DNA of 64,000 nucleotides from JAEUMD01 sp937950105 (GCA_036821845.1 DAISIT010000007.1:1-64000); one strand, 5' to 3'; positions 53,083-61,836 are shown, counted from the stretch's first letter. Made by a program: numbers and translations. Notes: a model not told the origin generated them from the sequence alone.

Positions 53083-53126
53083 ACACCGGCATTTCGCCGG
53101 TGCGGGGACAGGGGAAGGTCCGCGGG

Positions 53127-54503
53127 ATGGGCACCAGGGCTCGCTTTGCACACGTCACCGCGGTCATCGCTCTCGCGGCGCTCGCCGGCGGCTGCTCCGA
53201 CAGCCTGCCGAGCCTGCCGAAGATCACCGACCTCAACCCGTTCAAGGAAAAGCAGACGCCGCTGCCGGGCAAGCGCGTGCCGATCATGGCCGTCGCCGAG
53301 AAGGTGCCGGGCGAGTTGGCGTCGGCCGACAAGCCGATCGCGCTGCCGCAGGAGCGCGCCAACGACGAGTGGTCGCAGTCGGGCGGCGACGCCGGCAATG
53401 CGCCGGGGCATCTGGCACTGTCCGCCGCGGTCCGCACCGCGTGGAGCGGCGATGCCGGCACCGGCTCGAGCAAGGCCGGCCGCGTCACCGCCTCGCCGAT
53501 CGTTTACGGCGGCCGTGTCTACACCCTCGATGCCGTCGGCAGTGTCACGGCGTTCTCGGCCAGCGGCGGTTCCGTCGCCTGGCGCACGTCGCTGATCCCC
53601 GACCGCGAGAAGGGTGGCGGCGGCGGCTTCTTCTCGCTCGGCGCCGGGACGCCCGGCGGCGGCTACGGTGGCGGCATCGCCGCCGACAGCGGCCGTCTCT
53701 ATGCGGCCAGCGGCTTCGGCAATGTCGTGGCGCTCGATCCGGCCAACGGCAAGAAGCTGTGGGAGCGCAATCTCGGCCTGCCCGTGCGCGCCGCGCCGAC
53801 CGCGTCCGGCGACCGCGTTTTCGTCATCACCATGGAAGGCCGGTTCATCTGCCTTTCCGGCGTCGACGGTGCCGAGCTGTGGGCGGTGCGCGGCCTGCCG
53901 CAGCAGGCGAGCCTCGTCATGAATGTCAGCCCGGCCGTGTCGGGCGACGTGGTCGTGGTTCCGTATCCGTCCGGCGATCTGGTCGCCCTCAAGGTGTCCG
54001 ACGGTTCGGCGCTGTGGACGGAAAACCTCGCCCGCTCGCGCTCGACGTCGCAGCTCACCGGCCTCGCCGATGCAGCACGTCCCGCAATCGACAACGGCGT
54101 CGTCTATGCCGTCAGCCACGCCGGCCGCATGGTGGCGACGCAGCTCAAGACCGGCGAGCGGCTGTGGTCGCTCAACGTCGCCAGCACGCAGACGCCGTGG
54201 GTCGCGGGTGACAGCGTGTTCGTCGTCGATACGTCCGGCCAGCTGATGGCGGTGGCACGGACGAGCGGCGCTGTGCAGTGGACGGTGCAACTGGCCGGCT
54301 CCAACACATGGTCGGGGCCGGTGCTGGCCGGCGGCAAGCTTTGGCTGGCGTCGGCCAAGGGCGTGCTGGTCGGTGTCGATGCGCTGACCGGCAAGGTCGG
54401 CTCGCAGCAGGAGCTGGGCGATCCGGTCTACATCGCCCCGGTGGTGGCTGAACGCCGCCTCTATGCCCTGACCGACAAGGCCAAGCTCATCGCCCTGAAC
54501 TGA
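53127..54503 (+). CDS. bamB: Outer membrane protein assembly factor BamB
   Basis: Lipoprotein of the BAM complex, 458 residues, which supports insertion of outer-membrane beta-barrels. The signal ends at the lipobox LAGGC (about residue 23). A linker leads to an eight-bladed PQQ-type beta-propeller: repeated blades such as VYTLDAVGSVTAF, VVALDPANGKKLWERNL, VYAVSHAGRMVATQLKTGERLWSLN and LVGVDALTGKV. One blade carries a Gly-rich loop (GGGGGFFSLGAGTPGGGYGGG). Start 53127 is in the yfgM-bamB-der order, 44 bases after the previous gene. Confidence 0.93.
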   Translation: MGTRARFAHVTAVIALAALAGGCSDSLPSLPKITDLNPFKEKQTPLPGKRVPIMAVAEKVPGELASADKPIALPQERANDEWSQSGGDAGNAPGHLALSAAVRTAWSGDAGTGSSKAGRVTASPIVYGGRVYTLDAVGSVTAFSASGGSVAWRTSLIPDREKGGGGGFFSLGAGTPGGGYGGGIAADSGRLYAASGFGNVVALDPANGKKLWERNLGLPVRAAPTASGDRVFVITMEGRFICLSGVDGAELWAVRGLPQQASLVMNVSPAVSGDVVVVPYPSGDLVALKVSDGSALWTENLARSRSTSQLTGLADAARPAIDNGVVYAVSHAGRMVATQLKTGERLWSLNVASTQTPWVAGDSVFVVDTSGQLMAVARTSGAVQWTVQLAGSNTWSGPVLAGGKLWLASAKGVLVGVDALTGKVGSQQELGDPVYIAPVVAERRLYALTDKAKLIALN

Positions 54504-54629
54504 GGTCCGGTCACCGCGTCTCAGACTTCGGACCGGAAGTGCGTGCGTTTCCGCGCGCGCCCGCTATAACGCCTCTTTGTTTGCCCGTCGCCGCTGTTCG
54601 GCGGGCCATCGCGAGGCTGCTTCCGACCC

Positions 54630-56084
54630 ATGTCCACCCGTGCCACCGTCGCTATCGTCGGCCGTCCCAACGTCGGCAAGTCGACGCTGTTCAATCGCCT
54701 CACCGGCAAGCGCACCGCGCTCGTCTCCGACCTGCCGGGGCTGACGCGTGACCGGCGCGAGGGCGTCGCCGAGATCGGCCCGCACAAGCTGACCATCGTC
54801 GACACGGCGGGCCTCGAGGAGGCGTCAGCCGGCTCGATCGCGGCGCGCATGCGCGAGCAGAGCGAGGCGGCCATCCGCGCCGCCGATCTGGTGCTGTTCG
54901 TGATCGACACGCGCGCTGGCGTCACCACCCAGGACGAAGTCTTCGCGCGCATCGCGCGGGGCTCGGGCAAGCCGGTGATCCTGGTCGCCAACAAGGCGGA
55001 GGGGCGCGCCGGCGAGACCGGCTTCTACGAGGCGTTCTCGCTCGGCCTCGGCGAGCCGGTGGCGATCTCGGCCGAGCATGGCGAGGGCATCGGCGAGTTG
55101 ATTTCCGACGTGTTGAATGCGCTCGGCCTCAAGCTGCCGCCGTCGGCCAAGCGCGCGCGTCGCGACGAGGAGCACGACGCGGGCGCGACCGACATCGAGC
55201 CGCAGCCGGCGCCCGACGACTTCGCCGCTGCCGGCCGGCCCATTCGCGTCGCCATCGTCGGCCGCCCCAACGCCGGCAAGTCGACGCTGGTCAACGCGCT
55301 GCTCGGCGACGAGCGCATGCTGACCGGGCCGGAGCCTGGCCTCACGCGCGACACCATATCGAGCGAGCTGACGTGGCAGGACCGCAAATTCCTGCTGTTC
55401 GACACGGCGGGCTTGAGGCGCAAGGCCAAGGTCACGGAACTCGCCGAGAAACTCTCGACCAGCGACAGCGTGCGCGCCATCCGCTTCGCCGAGGTGGTTG
55501 TTCTGATGATCGATGCCGAGCGCCCGTTCGAGCAGCAGGATCTGACCATCGGCGACATGGTCACGAGCGAGGGGCGCGCGCTGGTCGTCGCCGTCAACAA
55601 GTGGGATCTCGTCACCGACAACCAGAAGCGGCTGAAGGAACTGCGCGAGATCGTGGCCGAGAAGCTGTCGCAGGTTTCGGGCGTTGCGCTCGTCACCATC
55701 TCGGCGCTGGGCGAGAACGGTCTCGACCGCCTGATGCGGGCGATCGCGGACGCCTACGACGGTTGGAACCGGCGCGTGCCGACCGGCGATCTCAATCGCT
55801 GGCTGCAGGAGGCGCTCACGCGCCACGCGCCGCCCGCTGTCGCCGGTCGCCGCATCAAGCTGCGCTACGTGACGCAGCCGTCCGCGCGCCCGCCGACGTT
55901 CGTCGCTTTCTGCTCGCGACCGGGCGAACTGCCGGGCAGTTATGTGCGTTATCTGGTCAACAGTCTGCGTGAGGTGTTCGACCTTCCCGGCGTGCCGATC
56001 CGCTTCAATCTCAAGAAGGGTGAGAACCCGTTCGCGCCCGTGAAGCCGCGTGGCAAGACACGCGGCAAGCCACGGCGCAGCTGA
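54630..56084 (+). CDS. der: Ribosome-assembly GTPase Der (EngA)
   Basis: Essential double-GTPase for 50S maturation, 484 residues. GD1 has G1 GRPNVGKS (about 10-17), G3 DTAGL and NKAE; GD2 has GRPNAGKS (about 210-217), DTAGL and NKWD. The C-terminal KH-like domain is residues about 370-470 (GRRIKLRYVTQPSARPPTFVAFCSRP). A 45-residue acidic linker separates the two G domains. The tail is Lys/Arg-rich, as usual in this family. End of the yfgM-bamB-der block. Confidence 0.97.
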   Translation: MSTRATVAIVGRPNVGKSTLFNRLTGKRTALVSDLPGLTRDRREGVAEIGPHKLTIVDTAGLEEASAGSIAARMREQSEAAIRAADLVLFVIDTRAGVTTQDEVFARIARGSGKPVILVANKAEGRAGETGFYEAFSLGLGEPVAISAEHGEGIGELISDVLNALGLKLPPSAKRARRDEEHDAGATDIEPQPAPDDFAAAGRPIRVAIVGRPNAGKSTLVNALLGDERMLTGPEPGLTRDTISSELTWQDRKFLLFDTAGLRRKAKVTELAEKLSTSDSVRAIRFAEVVVLMIDAERPFEQQDLTIGDMVTSEGRALVVAVNKWDLVTDNQKRLKELREIVAEKLSQVSGVALVTISALGENGLDRLMRAIADAYDGWNRRVPTGDLNRWLQEALTRHAPPAVAGRRIKLRYVTQPSARPPTFVAFCSRPGELPGSYVRYLVNSLREVFDLPGVPIRFNLKKGENPFAPVKPRGKTRGKPRRS

Positions 56085-56261
56085 GATAATTCCGGCGGCG
56101 TGCCGTCCTTAGACTTTCGCAGCGCGACCACCGGACCGGTGGTGGCGTGTCGCACTGGCGCAATTCCGCCAGAAAGCATAAGTAGCCGCCAAGCTGGTTG
56201 ACGCCAATCGGGCGCGCCTCGAGGTCGAGCAGCGCGCGTTTGCGTAAAGGAAACGGAACAT

Positions 56262-56543
56262 ATGACGAAGTACATCCGCGCCGGTCTTGCCGCCGCCGCC
56301 ATTGCGACTGTGGCCATCGCCGGTATCGCACCGGCCTTCGCCGCCAAGGACAGCGGCCCGTTCTCGTCGCGCGTCCGCAACGCCTGCAAGGGCGACTACA
56401 ATCGCTTCTGCCCCGGCTACAATCTCTATTCGCACGAGCTGCGCCGCTGCATGCAGTCGGCCGGCAAGCGCATTTCGAAGGGCTGCGTGCGCGCGCTCGT
56501 CGATGCCGGCGAGGTGCCGCGTTCGATGCTCAGCGGCAACTGA
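56262..56543 (+). CDS. Small exported Cys-rich repeat (GLG1-like) protein
   Basis: A 93-residue protein with a signal peptide (1-28, ending AFAAK). The mature part has four cysteines, C42, C50, C63 and C75, in the pattern C-x7-C-x12-C-x11-C, with ACKGDYNRFCPG and LRRCMQSAGKRISKGCVRAL. This resembles the cysteine-rich GLG1 repeat found in many short alphaproteobacterial exported proteins. Function unknown. A strong terminator follows 38 bases after the stop, so it is a single-gene unit; the start has AAAGGAAACGG upstream. Confidence 0.85.
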   Translation: MTKYIRAGLAAAAIATVAIAGIAPAFAAKDSGPFSSRVRNACKGDYNRFCPGYNLYSHELRRCMQSAGKRISKGCVRALVDAGEVPRSMLSGN

Positions 56544-56580
56544 GCCGGCGAGCCGCGCAGGACGATGCACACGTGAATCG

Positions 56581-56608
56581 AAGGCCCGTGCGAGCGCGCG
56601 GGCCTTTT
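56581..56608 (+). terminator. Rho-independent terminator
   Basis: A 12-base stem (AAGGCCCGTGCG at 56581-56592, CGCGCGGGCCTT at 56595-56606) with one G-U pair and an AG loop region, followed by TT. It ends the small Cys-rich gene. Confidence 0.85.
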
Positions 56609-56893
56609 GCATGTTCGAGGCATCGTGAAAAACCGACCGTAGAATCGCAGTGGGCGGGAGCATCGTGGCGAACATGAAGAAGGCCACGACACTCACCGCC
56701 CACACGGGCGTCAGCCAATCAAGTCTGGCGCCGCTCCGGACCAAGCGATATAGGCCCCTCTCACCCCTGCTTCAAGTGCCGTCGTGATCGGGGGTGACGA
56801 TTTTGCGCCAAGCCGCGTGAGCCGCTTGCATGAGCCGCGGCAGGCGATCCAACATCGCCACCGTCCGCATGCCGCGAGCACCTGGGAACGACA

Positions 56894-57373
56894 GTGAGCG
56901 AAGCCGACGCCGAAACCGCGCCCGTGACCGAGGTCCTGTTCTATCAGCTGGAGAAGCAGCCGCTGGAGCAGACGCTTCCCGGCTTGCTCGAGCGGACGCT
57001 GGCGCGCGGCTGGCGCGCTGTCGTGCAGTCGGGATCGGCCGAGCGGCTCGAGGCGCTCGATCTCGCGCTCTGGACCTATCGTGACGACAGCTTCCTCGCC
57101 CACGGCACGCGCAAGGATGGCGCGGGCGAGCATCAGCCGATCTATCTCACCACGAGTGACGAGACGCCGAATGGCGCTGGCGTGCGCTTCCTCGTCGACG
57201 GCGCGTCGGCAGAGCGGTTCGACGGATATGTGCGCATGGTCTATCTGTTCGACGGTCACGACCCGGCCGCGCTCGATCTGGCGCGCGCGCAGTGGAAGGC
57301 GGCGCGCGCTGCCGGGTGCCCGGTCTCGTACTACGTGCAGGACGCCAACGGCCGCTGGACCAAGAAGGCCTGA
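56894..57373 (+). CDS. holC: DNA polymerase III chi subunit
   Basis: Clamp-loader accessory subunit chi, 159 residues, which links the replisome to SSB. It begins at GTG 56894 and shows TEVLFYQLEKQPLEQTLPGLLERTLARGWRAVV, ALWTYRDDSFLAHGT, QPIYLTTSDETPNGA and FLVDGASAERFDGYVRMVYLFDG, all typical of HolC. It precedes rlmJ by 42 bases on the same strand. Confidence 0.94.
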   Translation: MSEADAETAPVTEVLFYQLEKQPLEQTLPGLLERTLARGWRAVVQSGSAERLEALDLALWTYRDDSFLAHGTRKDGAGEHQPIYLTTSDETPNGAGVRFLVDGASAERFDGYVRMVYLFDGHDPAALDLARAQWKAARAAGCPVSYYVQDANGRWTKKA

Positions 57374-57415
57374 CCGCGAGGCGGGACGGGAAAGAATGCA
57401 GGGGCGGAGCGCGCC

Positions 57416-58291
57416 GTGAACTATCGCCACGCCTTTCATGCCGGCAATTTCGCCGATGTTCTGAAGCATCTCGTACTGGTCCTCGCGATCGAGCACCTCA
57501 AGCTGAAGGCGCAGCCGTTCCGCGTCGTCGATACGCATGCCGGCATCGGCCTCTACGACCTCGGCGGCGTCGAGGCCGGCAAGACCGGCGAATGGCAGGG
57601 CGGCATCGGCCGTATCGTCGCAGCCGACCTGTCGCCCGAGGTCGCCGCGATCGTGGCGCCGTATCTTCAACTGGTCCGCCGCTATCTCGCCGAGACGCCG
57701 GCGCCGGGGCGCTATCCGGGCAGCCCGCTCATCGCGCGCGACCTGATGCGTGACGGCGATACGCTGGTGCTGAACGAGCTGCACCCCGAGGACCGCGCCG
57801 CACTCGACATGCTGTTTCGCCGCGACAAGGCCGTGAAAGTGCTTGGCCTCGACGGCTATACGGTCGTCAAGGCGACGCTGCCGCCAAAGGAGCGGCGTGG
57901 GTTATTGCTCGTCGACCCGCCGTTCGAGGAGGCGGGCGAGTTCGAGCGCATGACGACGGCGATGACGGAGGCGCACCGGCGTTTCGCCGGCGGCATGCAG
58001 ATCCACTGGTACCCGATCAAGGATGCGGCGGCGGTCGCGCGCTTCCATCGCTCCATAACGGCGGCGGCAATGGCCGAAACGCTGGTGGTCGAGATGGCGG
58101 TCCGGCCACCGCGCAGCAGTGCTCCCGGTCTGGCGGCGACGGGGCTCGTCGTTGTCAATCCGCCTTATACGCTGCGCGAAAAGTTGGCGCTGGCCCTGCC
58201 CGAGTTGACCAGCGCGATGGCGCTGGAGCGTGGCGCCACGTGCCGCGTCGAGTGGCTGGTGACCGAGCAGGCGATCAAAGCGCGATCCTGA
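57416..58291 (+). CDS. rlmJ: 23S rRNA (adenine-N6)-methyltransferase RlmJ
   Basis: Methylates A2030 of 23S rRNA at N6. The start NYRHAFHAGNFADVLKHLVL (GTG at 57416) is the RlmJ signature; the SAM site is VVDTHAGIGLYDL, and the adenine methyltransferase motif is LLVDPPFEEAGEF. 291 residues, close to the E. coli enzyme. It follows holC and faces about 340 non-coding bases before the cold-shock gene. Confidence 0.95.
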   Translation: MNYRHAFHAGNFADVLKHLVLVLAIEHLKLKAQPFRVVDTHAGIGLYDLGGVEAGKTGEWQGGIGRIVAADLSPEVAAIVAPYLQLVRRYLAETPAPGRYPGSPLIARDLMRDGDTLVLNELHPEDRAALDMLFRRDKAVKVLGLDGYTVVKATLPPKERRGLLLVDPPFEEAGEFERMTTAMTEAHRRFAGGMQIHWYPIKDAAAVARFHRSITAAAMAETLVVEMAVRPPRSSAPGLAATGLVVVNPPYTLREKLALALPELTSAMALERGATCRVEWLVTEQAIKARS

Positions 58292-58635
58292 GTATTCAAA
58301 TATTCCGGTACAGGAACACACGCCGCAAGCGGGAATCAAGAGGCCCATGCACAACCTCGGATAGCGTCAGGCTGTACAGTTCTTCGAAAATAAGAGTTTC
58401 TTCGCCGTTGCGAAGGATCAGCCTTTAGTCGATACTCGCCGCATAGGTCGCGCCGGCCCGCCGGGCGGCCAGCGGGTAGTTGTGTCCGAAACTGAATGAA
58501 GCGCTCGACGATGCTCCCTGAGACGCGCTCGACTGTCATTCCCCCCATGCAAGACGTGAAGGCCGCGCGGCTCCGTCATCATACGGGGCTCGGCACCACT
58601 GCCTCGGATGAGCCCCCCGATGCAGGAGACGGCGC
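58292..58635. other. Upstream region of the cold-shock gene
   Basis: About 340 bases without a supported gene. A promoter-like pair TTGCGA-17-GATACT lies at 58409-58437. This would leave a 5' leader of about 190 bases, in line with the long, structured leaders that control many cold-shock mRNAs. A ribosome-binding site CAGGAGAC lies just before the start. Confidence 0.45.
58409..58437 (+). promoter_or_regulatory. Candidate promoter of the cold-shock gene
   Basis: TTGCGA (58409-58414) and GATACT (58432-58437) are 17 bases apart, with an AT-rich spacer beginning. It fits a sigma-70-type promoter for the following gene. Inferred from spacing only. Confidence 0.35.
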
Positions 58636-58851
58636 ATGCGCCAAATGGGAACTGTCAAATTCTTCAATGCCCAAAAGGGCTATGGCTTCATCACGCCGGA
58701 TGGCGGCGGCAAGGACGTGTTCGTTCATGTGACGGCCGTCGAGCGATCCGGCCTCGGGCCGCTCAATGACGGCATGCGCATTTCCTTCGAGACCGAGCCC
58801 GACAAGCGTGGCAAGGGTCCGAAGGCCGTGGAGCTGAAAATCGAGGGCTGA
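58636..58851 (+). CDS. Cold-shock domain protein
   Basis: A 71-residue CspA-family single-stranded nucleic-acid-binding protein. RNP-1 is KGYGFITPD and RNP-2 is VFVHVTAV. The start at 58636 has a good ribosome-binding site; the ATG nine bases on (MGTVKFFNAQ) gives the standard 68-residue form. It acts as an RNA chaperone in the cytoplasm. It is followed by a strong terminator at 58940. Confidence 0.95.
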   Translation: MRQMGTVKFFNAQKGYGFITPDGGGKDVFVHVTAVERSGLGPLNDGMRISFETEPDKRGKGPKAVELKIEG

Positions 58852-58939
58852 TCCCGGCGACCGTTCGGCGTCGTAATTCCTCGAACGGACGTTCAAAGTC
58901 GCGGCCGTTCCATCCCCAGGGCAGCTTCAAGTTTGAGCA

Positions 58940-58975
58940 AGGCGCTCGTGCCGCGAGGTAACGAGCGCCTTTCTT
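58940..58975 (+). terminator. Rho-independent terminator of the cold-shock gene
   Basis: AGGCGCTCGT (58940-58949) pairs exactly with ACGAGCGCCT (58961-58970), followed by TTCTT. It lies 89 bases after the stop codon. Confidence 0.9.
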
Positions 58976-59121
58976 ATGCTCGGCGTGAGCCGCCGTCGCC
59001 CGCCCGCAACGGCGGTGTGGAAAACTGTCGGCTCGCGGTGTCGACCTGCGCTCGGGGGCGTGGCTGCGCTGCCTTTTCTCAGGCACTCTCCGGCCATTCG
59101 ATTCATCCTTGGAGACGTGCA

Positions 59122-59427
59122 ATGTCGCGATCGACTCTCATCAAGGCCTCCAGCCTTGCCGCTGCCCTTCTGGCTGCCGCAGCCGTGACCCCGGCCTCCG
59201 CCGGCTCTTGCGTCACCAAAGCCGCCGAGGGCACCGGCTCGGACGAGAAGGCCGCAAAGTTCCAGGTCGACGAGGCGCTGCTGCAGGCGGTCGACTGGGG
59301 CGCCTGGGCCTCGTGGATGGCGAACGGCACGACGCCCGGCTACAAGTACGGCGCGCGCAAGTACAAGTGCAGCAAGGGCGGCATCGGTGTGGTTTGCCGC
59401 GGCAGCGCCAAGATCTGCAAGCTCTGA
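59122..59427 (+). CDS. Small exported four-cysteine protein, family member 1
   Basis: A 101-residue protein with a signal peptide (1-27, ending TPASAG). Mature cysteines are C30, C83, C92 and C99, ending ARKYKCSKGGIGVVCRGSAKIC. The same layout, a first Cys just after the signal and a C-x8-C-x6-C end, occurs in the next gene; the 61042 protein shares the C-x6-C end. Start 59122 follows GGAGACGTGCA. Unknown function; likely periplasmic with two disulfides. Transcribed with the following gene, 23 bases away. Confidence 0.85.
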   Translation: MSRSTLIKASSLAAALLAAAAVTPASAGSCVTKAAEGTGSDEKAAKFQVDEALLQAVDWGAWASWMANGTTPGYKYGARKYKCSKGGIGVVCRGSAKICKL

Positions 59428-59450
59428 GCTGCGTTGAAGGAGTGCCAGAC

Positions 59451-59708
59451 ATGATCCGCAAGACGATGCTGACGTTCGCCGCGGTTGCCGGCGTGCTCGC
59501 TGCCGCCGCTCCGGCGCAGGCGAAGTGCGTGATGGCCGGTGGCGAAGGCTCGAACATTCTGCCCGACGTGGCCAAGTTCATGGCCAACGCGGCGCTCAAC
59601 AACTCGATCACGGGCGCCGGCATGAAGGCGTCCGGCAAGGCCAAGGTCACGTGCAAGGGCGATCTCGTGATGACGACCTGCGTGGCGAAGCAGAAGGCCT
59701 GCAAGTAA
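59451..59708 (+). CDS. Small exported four-cysteine protein, family member 2
   Basis: An 85-residue protein with signal peptide 1-25 (ending PAQAK). Cysteines C26, C68, C77 and C84 match the pattern of its upstream neighbour (C-x8-C-x6-C: CKGDLVMTTCVAKQKAC). The two are diverged tandem paralogs. It ends at a hairpin terminator at 59771. The start follows AAGGAGTGCC. No enzymatic motif. Confidence 0.85.
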   Translation: MIRKTMLTFAAVAGVLAAAAPAQAKCVMAGGEGSNILPDVAKFMANAALNNSITGAGMKASGKAKVTCKGDLVMTTCVAKQKACK

Positions 59709-59770
59709 CCGACGCAGCCAAGCGGTGCGCCGTCGGGCGCGCCGTCCGTTGCGCCTCATCTAAAGCAGAG

Positions 59771-59811
59771 TGGCCCGCACCTCGAATCGAGGGCGGGCCA
59801 TTCTTCGTTTT
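59771..59811 (+). terminator. Rho-independent terminator shared by convergent genes
   Basis: TGGCCCGC-A-CCTCG, loop AAT, CGAGG-GCGGGCCA gives a 13-base stem with one bulge, followed by TTCTTCGTTTT. It ends the four-cysteine pair on the plus strand; the hairpin could also act weakly for the minus-strand gene at 59830. Confidence 0.88.
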
Positions 59812-59829
59812 GGATCGTCGGTCTCGGTC

Positions 59830-60123
59830 TCAGCGACGGCTGAGCAGGCTCTTGATGATGCCGATGACGACCATGACGATACCGCCGCCGGCGCCACCGC
59901 TGGCGACCTGGCCGAGGATCGAGCCGATGTCGAGCGCACCGCCGCCGCCCGTCGGCAGGCCGAGCATGCCGCCGATGATCTGCCCGCCGAGCCCGCCGCC
60001 GAGAATGCCGGCGAGCAAGTTGCCGAGCAGGCCGAGGCTGATGCGCTTGACCAGCGCGCCGACGATGTTGCCGCCGGCGGCACCGCTCAGAAGCTGGATG
60101 ATGAGGGGAAGCAGGCTTTCCAT
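59830..60123 (-). CDS. Small Gly-rich hydrophobic membrane protein
   Basis: A 97-residue protein with two or three hydrophobic, Gly-rich segments (LLPLIIQLLSGAAGGNIVGAL, LLGNLLAGILGGGLGGQIIGGMLGL and IVMVVIGIIKSLLSRR). It is probably an inner-membrane protein of unknown role; the Gly-zipper pattern suggests tight helix packing or oligomers. Start 60123 follows GGAGGACACGTC. It converges with the four-cysteine pair. Confidence 0.75.
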   Translation of the reverse strand: MESLLPLIIQLLSGAAGGNIVGALVKRISLGLLGNLLAGILGGGLGGQIIGGMLGLPTGGGGALDIGSILGQVASGGAGGGIVMVVIGIIKSLLSRR

Positions 60124-60450
60124 GACGTGTCCTCCGAGAACCGCTCGCCCGCCGGGCAATGGCCGGGCCGGGGCGACCTCCGCGAAGCGGGGGTGAGGCT
60201 GTTTAACACGCAACTTTCGTAGCTATGCGGTACGATCCGTTGAAAGAGATAGGCGCGAACCGCGGCGAATGGCTCCCCGGAAAACGCGTGCAGATCCGTC
60301 AGCGCGGCGTTGCGCGTCTGCGACAGCCATCGAGGATGCTTCGAACTTTTTCGGTTCGTTGAAGGTTTCGTTGACGATTTGGTTTAGCCTGTCCGCCATC
60401 GGGTTTCCGCCGGGCGCCGTCGGCGCTCCGTCACAAAGAGGCAAATCGTC
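60124..60450. other. Divergent intergenic region
   Basis: About 330 bases between two small membrane/exported genes facing apart. A promoter-like TTGAAG-18-TTTAGC lies at 60359-60388 on the plus strand, 62 bases before the next gene. No gene is supported. Confidence 0.4.
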
Positions 60451-60807
60451 ATGATGCGTAAGATGCTGGTGGCCGCCGTGGCCATTGCCGTTGCCGGTTT
60501 CACCACGTCGGCCCCGGTCGAGGCGGGTGGTCGCGGCTGGCACGGCAAGCACGCGAAATCGTATCGCGGGGGACCGCAGGTGCGCGGCTACGTCGCCCGC
60601 CGCGGCGGCTATTCCTACACCTATGCCGATGCCATCAACACCTATGGCGACGCCAACGGCCGCTATGGTCGCGGCAACGTGCTGCGCGATCCCTCGATGG
60701 AGAAGAACCAGTCCAGCTCGGGTCCGTTCGACAGCGGCTTCTTCTTCAACTCGGGCAGCTCGGGGTCGAACAATTCCTACGGCGGTGACATGCCGTACAT
60801 GAACTGA
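60451..60807 (+). CDS. Small exported Gly/Ser/Tyr-rich protein
   Basis: A 118-residue protein with signal peptide 1-25 (ending PVEAG). The mature sequence is rich in Gly, Tyr, Ser and Asn (GRGWHGKHAKSYRGGPQVRGYV, TYGDANGRYGRGNV, SGSSGSNNSYGGDMPYMN) with no cysteine. It is likely secreted or surface-associated and flexible. I do not recognise a family. The start has AAAGAGGCAAATCGTC upstream. Confidence 0.75.
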   Translation: MMRKMLVAAVAIAVAGFTTSAPVEAGGRGWHGKHAKSYRGGPQVRGYVARRGGYSYTYADAINTYGDANGRYGRGNVLRDPSMEKNQSSSGPFDSGFFFNSGSSGSNNSYGGDMPYMN

Positions 60808-61041
60808 GGCGGCGCGCTTCAGCTCACATGACATGCAAAGCTGCGGGCGCAATCCGCCGCTGCGTCGTGGAAATCGCGTGTTGCTTCCAATTTTCGCGGG
60901 TGCGTTGCCAGGGCAACGCGCCCGCGAAATGTTTGGAGTAACCAGCGCTCAATCGTGGTGTGCACAGGCCGGGCTATAGGCAGCATCCCGGCGGCCCGCT
61001 ATAGGACTCGGCCAATGGATCGGGTTTCCAAGAGGTCACAC

Positions 61042-61836
61042 ATGCTGTCGTTCCGCACCCTCATGGCTGGCGCCACTGCCGCCGCCGTCCTCACCCTCGC
61101 CGCGCTGCCTGCGCACGCCAAGTGCACGCGGCTCGGCTTCTCGGTGAACGACTACGGCAAGGAAGGCCCGACCAACGATGCCAAGAAGCTGCTCGACGGC
61201 TACATCGCCAAGTGGGCCAGCGAGAACGGCATCGCCAAGTACAAGACCGGTACCAAGACCGTGAAGTGCGACCTGTTCCTCGACTTCGTCGTGTTCGACG
61301 AGCACACCTGCCGCGCCGAAGCCGACGTGTGCTGGGACGAGAAGCAGCCCGGCGCCAAGCCGGTGACGGCGGCTGCGGGCAAGGTCGGCGCGGCCGAGGC
61401 ATCCAACGATGCGGCCGAGAAGGCGGCGAAGGCCGCGGCGAAACGGCTCGCCGAGCCGGCCAAGGCGGCAGCCGAGAAGGCCGCCGATGCACCTGCGGCG
61501 AAGGCCGAGGTGGCGAAGCCTGCGCCTGAGAAGGCGGCCGTCGCCAAGCCCGCCGTCGAGAAGCCGGCTGCGACCCCGGTTGCCGCTCCGGCGGCGCCGG
61601 CCAAGCCGGCGGCTCCGATCGAGGTGAAGGCGCCGGCAGCTCCCGCCCCGGCGAAGCCCGCTGCCGCTCCGGTCGAGGCCAAGGCACCGGCACCGGCCGG
61701 CGCCGCCATCACCACCGGTACGCTGCCGAAGCCGGCGGCTGCTCCGGCCGCCAAGGTTGTGCCCGCTGCTCCGGCTGCGCCCGCCGCCAAGGTCGAAGCT
61801 CCGGCTCAGACTGCGCCGGCCAAGCCCGCGCAGTAA
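61042..61836 (+). CDS. Exported four-cysteine protein with long Ala/Pro/Lys tail, family member 3
   Basis: A 264-residue protein. Signal peptide 1-27 (ending PAHAK), then a domain to about residue 105 with C28, C76, C90 and C97 (KCDLFLDFVVFDEHTCRAEADVC). The first Cys after the signal and the C-x6-C end match the two small proteins at 59122 and 59451; the middle spacing is longer (13). The remaining 160 residues are Ala/Pro/Lys repeats (AEKPAAKAE-like), probably an extended spacer through the periplasm or cell wall. Start 61042 follows AAGAGG. Unknown function. Confidence 0.82.
   Translation: MLSFRTLMAGATAAAVLTLAALPAHAKCTRLGFSVNDYGKEGPTNDAKKLLDGYIAKWASENGIAKYKTGTKTVKCDLFLDFVVFDEHTCRAEADVCWDEKQPGAKPVTAAAGKVGAAEASNDAAEKAAKAAAKRLAEPAKAAAEKAADAPAAKAEVAKPAPEKAAVAKPAVEKPAATPVAAPAAPAKPAAPIEVKAPAAPAPAKPAAAPVEAKAPAPAGAAITTGTLPKPAAAPAAKVVPAAPAAPAAKVEAPAQTAPAKPAQ

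Noticed and set aside
56711..57784. 357-codon minus-strand frame across holC and the start of rlmJ.
   Set aside because: Both plus-strand genes have clear family motifs; the antisense frame has none.
59109..59708. A 199-codon reading frame running through both small Cys-protein genes as one protein.
   Set aside because: Two separate signal peptides, ribosome-binding sites and stop positions show that there are two genes in different frames.
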